Of a stretch of DNA of 34,416 bases, positions 7,397-14,688 are shown one piece after another. The notes below the pieces were generated by a model. It saw only the letters and a program-made list of their open reading frames with translations. It was not told where the DNA came from and did no database searches. The stretch spans positions 1 through 34,416 of the forward strand of contig CAJTOE010000008.1 in assembly GCA_910577805.1 (NCBI GenBank). Direction: 5' to 3'. Numbering within the stretch: position 1 is the first letter of the stretch; every line of letters begins with the position of its first letter. This DNA comes from an uncultured Oscillospiraceae bacterium (lineage in GTDB: Bacteria > Bacillota > Clostridia > Oscillospirales > Oscillospiraceae). The position numbers and the translations under genes are program-made.

Positions 7397-8446
7397 ATGA
7401 AAAATTCCAGTTCCGCGTCCTACGCCGCCGCCGGGGTGGACGTGACCGCCGGGTATGAGGCGGTAAAGCGCATCAAGCCGATGGTGGAATCCACCTACAT
7501 TCCTGGGGTGATGGGTTCCATCGGCGGCTTTGGCGGACTGTTCGCCCCGGACCTGACGGGGATGAAAAAACCGGTGCTGGTGTCCGGCACCGACGGGGTG
7601 GGCACCAAGCTGAAGCTGGCCTTTTTGATGGACAAGCACGACACCGTGGGCATCGACTGCGTGGCTATGTGCGTCAACGACATCGTGTGCGGCGGGGCCG
7701 CGCCTCTGTTCTTCCTGGACTATATCGCCTGCGGCAAAAACTACCCGGAGCGCATTGCCCAGATCGTCTCCGGCATCGCCGAGGGGTGCCGTCAGGCGGA
7801 ATGCGCCCTGGTCGGCGGCGAGACGGCTGAAATGCCCGGCTTCTACCCCCCGGAGGAATACGACCTGGCCGGGTTCTCCGTGGGCATCGTGGACGAGGAA
7901 AAGATAATCAACGGGAAAAAGCTGGCCCAGGGGGACGTGCTGATTGGCCTAAAATCCTCCGGGGTACATTCCAACGGCTTTTCCCTGGTCCGAAAGGTCT
8001 TTGACGTGGAGCATACGGACCTGAAAGCCCCCCTGGAGGAGCTGGAGGGCAAAAGCCTGGGCGAGACCCTGCTGGCCCCCACGAAAATCTATGTGAAAGC
8101 GGTAAAGGCCCTGCTGGCGGTGGGGATTGATATCCATGCGGTGAGCCACATCACCGGCGGCGGATTTTATGAAAATGTCCCCCGGATGATGACCGAGGGA
8201 CTGACCGCACAGATTTTGCTGGGCTCCTTCCCGGTGCTGCCCATTTTCAAGCTGATTCAGGAGAAGGGCAATATTCCGGAGCGGGATATGTTCAATACCT
8301 TCAATATGGGCCTGGGCATGATTCTGGCTATCCCCAAGGACCAGGCGGAACAGGCCCTGACCGCCCTGACCCAGGCGGGAGAAACCGCCTACGCGGTAGG
8401 CCGGGTGATCGCCGGGGACGCGGGCGTGGAGCTGGAGCGGCTATGA
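7397..8446 (+). CDS. purM: PurM, phosphoribosylformylglycinamidine cyclo-ligase (AIR synthetase)
   Basis: This 349-residue enzyme closes FGAM to aminoimidazole ribonucleotide using ATP. Signatures include the N-terminal SYAAAGVDVTAGYEAV, a Gly-rich GSIGGFGGLF, SGTDGVGTKLKLAF, GIDCVAMCVNDIVCGGAAPLFFLDY, GGETAEMPGFY, GLKSSGVHSNGFSLVR and HITGGGFYENVPR. The start follows GCAGGAGG. Its substrate FGAM requires PurL or PurSQL, which are not in this window and must be encoded elsewhere. The stop overlaps the purN start as ATGA, implying translational coupling. Confidence 0.97.
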   Translation: MKNSSSASYAAAGVDVTAGYEAVKRIKPMVESTYIPGVMGSIGGFGGLFAPDLTGMKKPVLVSGTDGVGTKLKLAFLMDKHDTVGIDCVAMCVNDIVCGGAAPLFFLDYIACGKNYPERIAQIVSGIAEGCRQAECALVGGETAEMPGFYPPEEYDLAGFSVGIVDEEKIINGKKLAQGDVLIGLKSSGVHSNGFSLVRKVFDVEHTDLKAPLEELEGKSLGETLLAPTKIYVKAVKALLAVGIDIHAVSHITGGGFYENVPRMMTEGLTAQILLGSFPVLPIFKLIQEKGNIPERDMFNTFNMGLGMILAIPKDQAEQALTALTQAGETAYAVGRVIAGDAGVELERL

Positions 8447-9051
8447 AACGAATCGCAGTTTTAGTATCCGGCGGCGGGACCAATTTACAGGCCCTGCTGG
8501 ACACCCCCATCACCGGCGGGGAGATTTCCGCGGTGATCTCCTCCAATCCGAACGCCTACGCCCTGGAGCGGGCCAAAAAAGCCGGGGTGCCCGGCTATGT
8601 GCTGGAAAAGAAGGATTTTCCCAACTATACAAAAGCCCTGCTGGAAAAATTGCAGGAGCTTCAGATTGACCTGGTGGTCATGGCGGGGTTTATGACCATT
8701 GTGACCAAGGAGCTTTTTGAGGTCTATGAAAACGCCGTCATCAACGTCCATCCGTCGCTGATTCCATCCTTCTGCGGGGCGGGGTGCTACGGCCTGCACG
8801 TCCACGAAAAAGCCCTGGCCTACGGGGTGAAGCTGTCCGGGGCGACTGTTCATTTTGTGACGGAGGAGTGCGACGCGGGGCCAATCATCCTGCAAAAGGC
8901 CGTAGAGGTCTTGCAGGACGACACCCCGGAAACCCTGCAAAAGCGCATCATGGAGCAGTGCGAATGGAAGCTGCTGCCCCAGGCGGTGGACCTGTTCTGT
9001 CAGGACCGGCTGCGGGTAGAGGGGCGGCAGGTCCGGATTTTGGAGGAATGA
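8443..9051 (+). CDS. purN: PurN, glycinamide ribonucleotide formyltransferase
   Basis: This 202-residue protein transfers the formyl group of 10-formyltetrahydrofolate to GAR. Visible are the N-terminal VSGGGTNLQALLD, a central LVVMAGFMTIV, the catalytic INVHPSLIPSF (Asn and His), GVKLSGATVHFVTEECDAGPII with the catalytic Asp, and a standard C-terminal helix. The segment usually reading PSF.G..G..A has CGAGCYGLHVHEKAL here, as in other clostridial PurN proteins. The ATG overlaps the purM stop. The pathway order is preserved: purM and purN are adjacent, and purO follows after 3 nt. Confidence 0.95.
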   Translation: MKRIAVLVSGGGTNLQALLDTPITGGEISAVISSNPNAYALERAKKAGVPGYVLEKKDFPNYTKALLEKLQELQIDLVVMAGFMTIVTKELFEVYENAVINVHPSLIPSFCGAGCYGLHVHEKALAYGVKLSGATVHFVTEECDAGPIILQKAVEVLQDDTPETLQKRIMEQCEWKLLPQAVDLFCQDRLRVEGRQVRILEE

Positions 9052-9054
9052 ATT

Positions 9055-9759
9055 ATGCTGGATTTGAACGAGTATTTATGCAAAAATCCCTACCCTGGCC
9101 GGGGGATTTTACTGGGACGCTCGGCGGATAACCGGAACGCCGTGATCGCGTATTTTATCATGGGCCGCAGCGAGAACAGCCGCAACCGGGTCTTTGAGGA
9201 GACAGACGACGGCATCCGCACAAAAGCCTTTGACGAGAGCAAAATGACCGACCCGTCCCTGATTATCTATCACCCGGTCCGGCTGCTGGACAACGGTTTG
9301 CTGGTGGTGACCAACGGCGACCAAACCGACACAATCCGGGACCACGCGGCCCAGGGGCACTGCTACCGCCACGGCCTGCACACCCGTGAGTTTGAGCCGG
9401 ACGCGCCGAACTACACCCCCCGGATTTCCGGCGTGGTGCGGCCGGACGGGGCCTACAATCTGTCTATTTTGAAGAGCCTGGACGGTGACCCAAGCTGCTG
9501 CTGCCGGTACTTTTTCGAGTACGACAAGCCGGCGGCCGGGTCGGGGCATTTTATCCACACGTACCAGGAGAACCGGGACCCGCTGCCCTCCTTTGAGGGG
9601 GAGCCGAGACGGGTCGCGGTGACTGCTCCGGATGCAGGGACATTGGCAAACGAGCTTTGGGCGAATCTGAACGAGGAGAACAAGGTCTCGCTGTTTGTGC
9701 GGTATGTGGATTTGGAGAGCGGACAGCAGGAGACGGTGATTGTCAATAAGCATGGGTGA
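9055..9759 (+). CDS. purO: PurO-type IMP cyclohydrolase
   Basis: This 234-residue protein resembles the archaeal-type IMP cyclohydrolase family (PF07826), which closes FAICAR to IMP, the last step of the pathway. Characteristic segments are NPYPGRGILLGRSADNRNAVIAYFIMGRSENSRNR near the N-terminus, DPSLIIYHPVR, NGDQTDTI and YTPRISG. In most bacteria this step is done by the N-terminal domain of PurH. Here that domain is absent from the downstream transformylase, so the two activities are encoded separately. The gene begins 4 nt after the purN stop, and a palindromic element follows its own stop. Confidence 0.88.
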   Translation: MLDLNEYLCKNPYPGRGILLGRSADNRNAVIAYFIMGRSENSRNRVFEETDDGIRTKAFDESKMTDPSLIIYHPVRLLDNGLLVVTNGDQTDTIRDHAAQGHCYRHGLHTREFEPDAPNYTPRISGVVRPDGAYNLSILKSLDGDPSCCCRYFFEYDKPAAGSGHFIHTYQENRDPLPSFEGEPRRVAVTAPDAGTLANELWANLNEENKVSLFVRYVDLESGQQETVIVNKHG

Positions 9760-9772
9760 GAGTTCCCCTCTC

Positions 9773-9968
9773 TTGTAAAGTTGTGCAGCCCTTTGGCGTT
9801 CACCCTCATCCGTCACCGCCTGCGGCGGTGCCACCTTCCCCCATTAGGGGGAAGGCCGACTCCCCCTGTCAGGGGGAGATGTCGAGCGCAGCGAGACAGA
9901 GGGGGTAGGGGACCTGGCCGAAGGCCAGACGGATGAGGGTGAAGCTGAAGGGCTGCTCTACTTTACAA
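9773..9968. repeat. MITE-like multi-hairpin element inside the pur operon
   Basis: The ends at 9773-9814 and 9928-9968 are imperfect inverted repeats of about 41 bp. The inner 16 bp (9799-9814 and 9928-9943) are perfect. Between them are four smaller hairpins at 9814-9830, 9834-9855, 9860-9878 and 9914-9928. No protein is encoded. Related or partial copies lie at 19476-19533, 21703-21744 and 30737-30774. The element sits between purO and the split regulator without a T run that would make it a clear terminator. Confidence 0.75.
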
Positions 9969-9983
9969 ATCAAAGGAGAGACT

Positions 9984-10225
9984 ATGGCGAAATTTTCAGA
10001 CCGAATTTGTGCGTTACGAAAAGAAAAAAGATGACCCAGCAAAAAATGGCGGACTTTTGCGGGATTCAACTGAGGTCCTATCAGGCTTATGAATATAATA
10101 ATATTTTTCCGGAAGTACCCCGCCTGCTTCGTTTAGCCGACTACTTCAACGTCAGCCTGGACTATCTCATGGGCCGGTCCGACGTGCGAGACTACCAAAG
10201 GAGTGAAGATTATGACCGAACTTGA
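9984..10225 (+). pseudogene. XRE/HTH_3-type regulator split by a frameshift
   Basis: The ATG at 9984, preceded by AAAGGAG, encodes MAKFSDRICALRKEKR and stops at TGA 10032-10034. The rest of the HTH continues one frame back from an ATG at 10031 (ATGA overlap) as MTQQKMADFCGI...RSYQAYEYNNIFPEVPRLLRLADYFNVSLDYLMGRSD, ending at 10225. Joined, the two parts form a normal roughly 80-residue helix-turn-helix repressor, with the break inside helix 1 to 2. Adding one base after AGA restores the frame. It could be a decayed gene, a sequencing error, or translation by stop-start coupling or -1 shifting at the A-rich tract (10024-10029). Its 3' end overlaps the transformylase start by 14 nt. Confidence 0.7.
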
Positions 10226-11327
10226 ATTAAAATACGGCTGTAACCCCAACCAAAAGCCCGCCCGTATCTTCATGCAGGAAGGGCCTCTGCCCCTCGCCGT
10301 ACTCAACGGCAAGCCGGGCTATATCAACTTCATGGACGCCCTCAACTCCTGGCAGCTGGTCCAGCAGTTAAAAAAAGCTACCAGCTTTGCCGCCGCCGCT
10401 TCCTTCAAGCACGTCTCTCCTGCCGGCGCGGCCCTGGGCCTGCCCCTGAGCGACGAGGAACGCAAAATATACTTCGCCCCGGAGGGCCATTTGTCCCCCG
10501 TGGCCTGCGCCTACATCCGGGCCAGAGGCGCGGACCGGCTGTGTTCCTTCGGGGACTGGGCGGCGCTGTCGGACATCTGCGACGAGGATACCGCCCGCTT
10601 CCTGGCCCAGGAGGTCTCCGACGGCGTGATCGCCCCCGGCTACACGGACAAGGCCCTGGAAATCCTGAAAACCAAGCGCAAGGGCGGCTATAACGTCATT
10701 CAGATCGACCCGGACTACAAGCCCGCCGCCATCGAGCGCCGGAGCATTTTCGGCATCATGTTCGAGCAGGGCTACAACGACCTGGCCATCCGGGACGAGC
10801 TGCTGGAGAACCTGGTGACCAAGAACAAGGACCTGCCCCCGGAGGCCAGAAACGATATGCTCCTGGCCCTTATCACCCTGAAATACACCCAGTCCAACTC
10901 CGTGTGCTACGTCAAGGACGGTATGACCATCGGAGTAGGCGCGGGCCAGCAGAGCCGTATCCACTGCACCCGTCTGGCGGGCAGCAAGGCGGATATCTGG
11001 TGCCTGCGGCGGCATCCCAAGGTCCTGGCCCTGAAATTCCCCGAAAACGTCCGCCGCCCGGAGCGGGACAACGCCATCGACGAGTTTATCGCCGAAAAGC
11101 TCACCCCGGAGGAGAAGCGGGAGTGGATCGCGGAAAACCTCTCCGGCGTGACCCTCGGCTCCGACGCGTTCTTCCCCTTCGGCGACAACGTGGACCGGGC
11201 CAGGCAGTCGGGCGTGCAGTATATCGTACAGCCCGGCGGCTCCATCCGGGACGACCAGGTCATTGAGACGGCGGACAAGTACGGTATGGTCATGGCCTTT
11301 ACTGGGATCAGATTGTTCCATCATTAA
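10212..11327 (+). CDS. purH: AICAR formyltransferase, stand-alone PurH C-terminal domain
   Basis: This 371-residue protein corresponds to only the AICAR transformylase domain of PurH, which uses 10-formyltetrahydrofolate to make FAICAR. The diagnostic SFKHVSPAGAA is at about residues 64-73 (Lys66-His67 catalytic pair). Also present are the TLKYTQSNSVCYVKDG segment, GVGAGQQSRIHCTRLAG, and the C-terminal SDAFFPFGDNVDRA...QPGGSIRDD. The N-terminal MGS-like IMP cyclohydrolase domain is absent, and purO supplies that function. The ATG at 10212 is selected because AAAGGAG lies 8 nt upstream; a GTG at 10203 would overlap that site. Confidence 0.95.
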   Translation: MTELELKYGCNPNQKPARIFMQEGPLPLAVLNGKPGYINFMDALNSWQLVQQLKKATSFAAAASFKHVSPAGAALGLPLSDEERKIYFAPEGHLSPVACAYIRARGADRLCSFGDWAALSDICDEDTARFLAQEVSDGVIAPGYTDKALEILKTKRKGGYNVIQIDPDYKPAAIERRSIFGIMFEQGYNDLAIRDELLENLVTKNKDLPPEARNDMLLALITLKYTQSNSVCYVKDGMTIGVGAGQQSRIHCTRLAGSKADIWCLRRHPKVLALKFPENVRRPERDNAIDEFIAEKLTPEEKREWIAENLSGVTLGSDAFFPFGDNVDRARQSGVQYIVQPGGSIRDDQVIETADKYGMVMAFTGIRLFHH

Positions 11328-11349
11328 CGGACAGAGGGGTGCTGAGACG

Positions 11350-12630
11350 ATGAAAGTGCTGGTAGTCGGCGGCGGAGGCCGCGAACACGCGATTTGCTGG
11401 AAGCTGTGCCAAAGCCCGAAAATAGCGCAGCTCTACTGTGCCCCCGGCAACGGGGGAATTGCCGGACTTGCCCAGTGCGTCCCCATCCAGGCCACGGACG
11501 TGGAGGGGATGGTCCAGTGGGCCAAAGAAAACGCCATGGACTTTGTGATGGTGGCCCCGGACGACCCCCTGGCTCTGGGGATGGTGGACGCGCTGGAGGC
11601 GGCGGGCATCCGGGCCTTCGGCCCCCGGAAGAACGCCGCTGTCATTGAGGCCAGCAAGGCGTTCTCCAAGGAGCTGATGCGCAAACACAACATCCCCACC
11701 GCAAAATACGAGACGTTTACCGAGCTGGACAAGGCCCTGGCTTATCTCGATACCCAGGGCGCGCCAATTGTGGTCAAGGCCGACGGCCTGGCTCTGGGCA
11801 AGGGCGTGGTAGTGGCCCAGACGCTGGAGGAGGCCAAAACCGCCGTCCGGGACATGATGGAGGCCAAAAAGTTTGGCGAGAGCGGGTCCACAGTGGTCAT
11901 TGAGGAGTGCATGACCGGACCGGAGGTGACCGTGCTGGCCTTCTGCGACGGGGAGCATCTGGCGGTGATGCCCCCCAGCCAGGACCACAAGCGGGCCTAT
12001 GACCACAACCAAGGCCCCAACACCGGCGGCATGGGCGCGTTTGCCCCCTCTCCTAACTACACCCCGGAGATTGCGGCGGTGTGTATGGAAACGATTTTCC
12101 GGCCGACGGTAAAAGCCCTGAAGGAGGAGGGCCGTCCCTTCTGCGGCGTGATTTACTTCGGACTGATGCTCACCCCTCAGGGACCGCGGGTAGTGGAGTA
12201 CAACGCCCGCTTCGGGGACCCGGAGACCCAGGCGGTGCTGTCCCTGCTGGACAGCGATTTGCTGGAAATTTTTGAGGCCTGCGTCAACGGTACTCTGGAC
12301 CAGGTGGACATCGAATGGAAGGACGCCGCCGCCTGCTGTCTGGTGCTGGCCTCCGGGGGCTACCCGGTGAACTATCAGAGCGGCTTCCCCATCACCGGCC
12401 TGGAGGAGGCCGGGAAAAAGGCCGTGGTATTTCACGCGGGCACCAAGCGCCTGGAGGACGGCAGTCTGGTCACCGCCGGGGGCCGGGTCCTGGGGGTCAC
12501 CGCCGTGGGGGACACCCTGGCCCAGGCCGTGGCGGCCAGCTACGAGGCCGCAAAGCCCATTCAGTTTGACCACATGCACTATCGCACCGACATTGGGAGG
12601 GATGGAGCGTGCGCCTGTCGGAACGCGTAA
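11350..12630 (+). CDS. purD: PurD, phosphoribosylamine-glycine ligase (GAR synthetase)
   Basis: This 426-residue ATP-grasp enzyme joins phosphoribosylamine and glycine. It begins with KVLVVGGGGREHAICWKL and contains ASKAFSKELMRKHNIPTA, the ATP-grasp segments PIVVKADGLALGKGVVVA and SQDHKRAYDHNQGPNTGGMGA, and VEYNARFGDPETQAVL. Length and motifs match the full family. The ATG at 11350 is used; the upstream site is a moderate AGAGGGG. It takes up the unstable product of the upstream PurF-like enzyme. Its last 22 bases overlap the start of the CLC gene. Confidence 0.96.
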   Translation: MKVLVVGGGGREHAICWKLCQSPKIAQLYCAPGNGGIAGLAQCVPIQATDVEGMVQWAKENAMDFVMVAPDDPLALGMVDALEAAGIRAFGPRKNAAVIEASKAFSKELMRKHNIPTAKYETFTELDKALAYLDTQGAPIVVKADGLALGKGVVVAQTLEEAKTAVRDMMEAKKFGESGSTVVIEECMTGPEVTVLAFCDGEHLAVMPPSQDHKRAYDHNQGPNTGGMGAFAPSPNYTPEIAAVCMETIFRPTVKALKEEGRPFCGVIYFGLMLTPQGPRVVEYNARFGDPETQAVLSLLDSDLLEIFEACVNGTLDQVDIEWKDAAACCLVLASGGYPVNYQSGFPITGLEEAGKKAVVFHAGTKRLEDGSLVTAGGRVLGVTAVGDTLAQAVAASYEAAKPIQFDHMHYRTDIGRDGACACRNA

Positions 12631-13862
12631 AAAACCCGATCTGGCAGCTCTGGCTGCTGGTGAAATGGACGCTGTACTCCTGCGGCGCGGGGGGGCTGGT
12701 AGGGCTGGTGGCCGTGGCCTTCCACTACAGCATCGCCTACGGCACCCAGTTACGCGCCGAACATCCCAGAATGATCTGGCTGCTGCCCTCGGCGGGCGTC
12801 ACCATTGTCATGCTCTATCGCATCTGCAAAATGGAAAAGGACCGGGGCACCAACTTCGTGCTGGTGGCGGTCCGGGAGGCGGAGCCGATGAAGCTGCGCA
12901 CCGCCCCTCTGATTTTCGTATCTACCATCATCACCCATGTGGCGGGAGGCTCCGCCGGCCGGGAGGGAGCCGCCCTCCAGCTGGGCGGCTCCCTGGCGGC
13001 CGCGGTGGGCCGGAGTATCCGCCTGGACGAGAGCGACAGCCGGGTGATGGTCATGTGCGGCATGTCCGCTGCTTTCTCCGCTTTGTTCGGGACCCCCATT
13101 ACCGCCGCCATGTTCGCCATGGAGGTGGTGAGCGTGGGGCGGCTGTACTATGCGGCCTTTGTGCCCTGCGTCGCCGCCTCTCTGGCGGGATTTCAGGTGG
13201 CCCAGCTGTGCGGCGTCCACCCCCATACTTACCCCGTGACGGGGGTTGCCGCGCTGACCCCCACCGCAATGCTCCAGGTGATCCTGCTGGGGGGGTTATG
13301 CGCGGTTTTGTCCATTTTCTTCTGCCAGGTCATGCACACGGCCCCCAAGCTCTATGGAAAGATCAACAGTACATTGCTGCGGGCCATTTTAGGCGGAATG
13401 CTGGTGCTGGCCCTGACTCTGCTGGTGGGGAACCAGGACTACAACGGCGCGGGGGACCCGGTCATCCGCCGGATGCTGCTGGGAGAGACCATCCCGGAGG
13501 CGTTTTTGCTCAAAATCCTGTTTACCGCGCTCACTTTGGGAGCGGGCTTCCGGGGCGGCGAGATCGTCCCGGTGCTGTTCACCGGCTGCGCCCTGGGCAC
13601 CACGGTAGGACCCCTGCTGGGGCTGTCCCACTCCTTCGCCGGAGCCTTGGGGATGGCGGCGGTGTTCTGCGGGGCGACCAACTGTCCCCTCAGCTCCATT
13701 TTCCTGGCCTACGAGCTGTTCGGCGGGGAGGGCCTGCCCCTGTACGCGCTGTGCTGCGGGGTGTCCTACATGCTGTCGGGCTACTATGGGCTGTACAGTG
13801 AGCAGAGGATCATCTACTCCAAATTCCGGACCGAATGGGTGGACCGGAAGGCGGGAAGCTGA
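12609..13862 (+). CDS. CLC-family anion transporter, fluoride-type features
   Basis: This 417-residue polytopic membrane protein is of the ClC family. It contains the gating-glutamate motif as GGSAGREGAALQLGGSLA (GREGA at 117-121, Glu119), the helix-F-like AAFSALFGTPITAAMFAMEV (153-172), and GAGFRGGEIVPVLFTG toward the C-terminus. The GREG form of the glutamate motif and the preceding APLIFVSTIITH are closer to the CLC-F fluoride/proton antiporter clade than to EriC chloride antiporters, which carry GKEGP; this is recognition, not a computed alignment. There are no CBS domains. The start is GTG at 12609, preceded by GGGAGG at 8 nt, inside purD, so it is translated from the purine transcript. 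Confidence 0.85.
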   Translation: MRLSERVKNPIWQLWLLVKWTLYSCGAGGLVGLVAVAFHYSIAYGTQLRAEHPRMIWLLPSAGVTIVMLYRICKMEKDRGTNFVLVAVREAEPMKLRTAPLIFVSTIITHVAGGSAGREGAALQLGGSLAAAVGRSIRLDESDSRVMVMCGMSAAFSALFGTPITAAMFAMEVVSVGRLYYAAFVPCVAASLAGFQVAQLCGVHPHTYPVTGVAALTPTAMLQVILLGGLCAVLSIFFCQVMHTAPKLYGKINSTLLRAILGGMLVLALTLLVGNQDYNGAGDPVIRRMLLGETIPEAFLLKILFTALTLGAGFRGGEIVPVLFTGCALGTTVGPLLGLSHSFAGALGMAAVFCGATNCPLSSIFLAYELFGGEGLPLYALCCGVSYMLSGYYGLYSEQRIIYSKFRTEWVDRKAGS

Positions 13863-13899
13863 CCGGACTGACCCGCGTTCTGTATACGGACCCAAAAAC

Positions 13900-13954
13900 T
13901 TTAAGAAAATTTAAGATTTTTCCCGCTTGGAATTTAAAGCGTCTGTGCTATGAT
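13900..13954 (+). promoter_or_regulatory. Two-component operon promoter with TTTAAG direct repeats
   Basis: A -35 TTGGAA (13927-13932) and -10 TATGAT (13949-13954) are spaced 16 nt apart. Upstream, TTTAAG occurs at 13900-13905 and 13910-13915, exactly one helical turn apart, and a related TTTAAAG lies at 13933-13939 between the promoter boxes. Such spacing is typical of OmpR-family binding sites and suggests autoregulation. Confidence 0.6.
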
Positions 13955-13983
13955 TAGAAAAAATCTTGAAGGAGGTTTGGGGG

Positions 13984-14688
13984 ATGTATACGATTTTGGT
14001 CTGCGACGACGATCCGGATATCGTCTCCGCCCTGGAAATTTACCTGGGCAGCGAGGGGTACAAAACGGTCGCCGCCTACAACGGAAAGGAAGCTTTACGC
14101 ATTGCCGCGGAACAGGAGATACACCTGATCTTAATGGACATCATGATGCCGGAGCTGGACGGGATGCGGGCCACGTCCAAGCTGCGGGAGGGGAGCAATG
14201 TCCCCATTATCCTGCTGACCGCCAAGAGCGAGGACTCGGACAAGATACTGGGCCTGAACATCGGGGCGGACGACTATATCACAAAGCCCTTCAACCCCCT
14301 GGAGGTCATCGCGCGGGTAAAATCCCAGCTCCGGCGGTACACCTCCCTGGGGGGCGCGGGGGGCGCGGCAGGGGGCGGGAGCGTCCTCAGCGCGGGGCCG
14401 ATCTCCATGGACGACGGGGCCAAGGTGGTCACCGTGGATGGGGAGCCGGTCTCCCTCACCCCCCTGGAGTACAACATTTTAAAGCTTCTGCTCTCCAACC
14501 CCGGCCAGGTGTTTTCCTCGGCCCAGATCTATGAGCATGTGTGGAACGACCCGGTGTACGGCTCGGAAAATACAGTGGCCGTCCACATCCGCCACCTGCG
14601 GGAGAAGATCGAGATTAACCCCGCCGAGCCCCGGTATCTGAAAGTGGTCTGGGGCCTGGGGTACAAGATCGAAAAGGGGGCGGTCTGA
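13984..14688 (+). CDS. OmpR/PhoB-family response regulator (VanR-like)
   Basis: This 234-residue regulator has a receiver domain (about 1-118) with acidic CDDDPD, phospho-acceptor MDIMMPELDG, LLTAKSE and ADDYITKPFNPLEVIARV. A Gly/Ala-rich linker (about 124-138) follows, then a winged-helix DNA-binding domain with LTPLEYNILKLLLSNPGQVFSS and VHIRHLREKIE. The ATG at 13984 follows AAGGAGG at 8 nt; an upstream TTG in frame overlaps that ribosome site. The gene is directly followed by its sensor kinase, the GTG coming immediately after the TGA. Its target is unknown, though the TTTAAG repeats upstream are candidate sites. Confidence 0.95.
   Translation: MYTILVCDDDPDIVSALEIYLGSEGYKTVAAYNGKEALRIAAEQEIHLILMDIMMPELDGMRATSKLREGSNVPIILLTAKSEDSDKILGLNIGADDYITKPFNPLEVIARVKSQLRRYTSLGGAGGAAGGGSVLSAGPISMDDGAKVVTVDGEPVSLTPLEYNILKLLLSNPGQVFSSAQIYEHVWNDPVYGSENTVAVHIRHLREKIEINPAEPRYLKVVWGLGYKIEKGAV

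Noticed and set aside
9799..9943. Intrinsic terminator ending the pur operon after purO
   Set aside because: The hairpins are strong but no T run follows, and purine genes continue downstream without an obvious new promoter.
9773..9968. CRISPR array
   Set aside because: The repeats are nested palindromes without regular spacers, and no cas genes are present.
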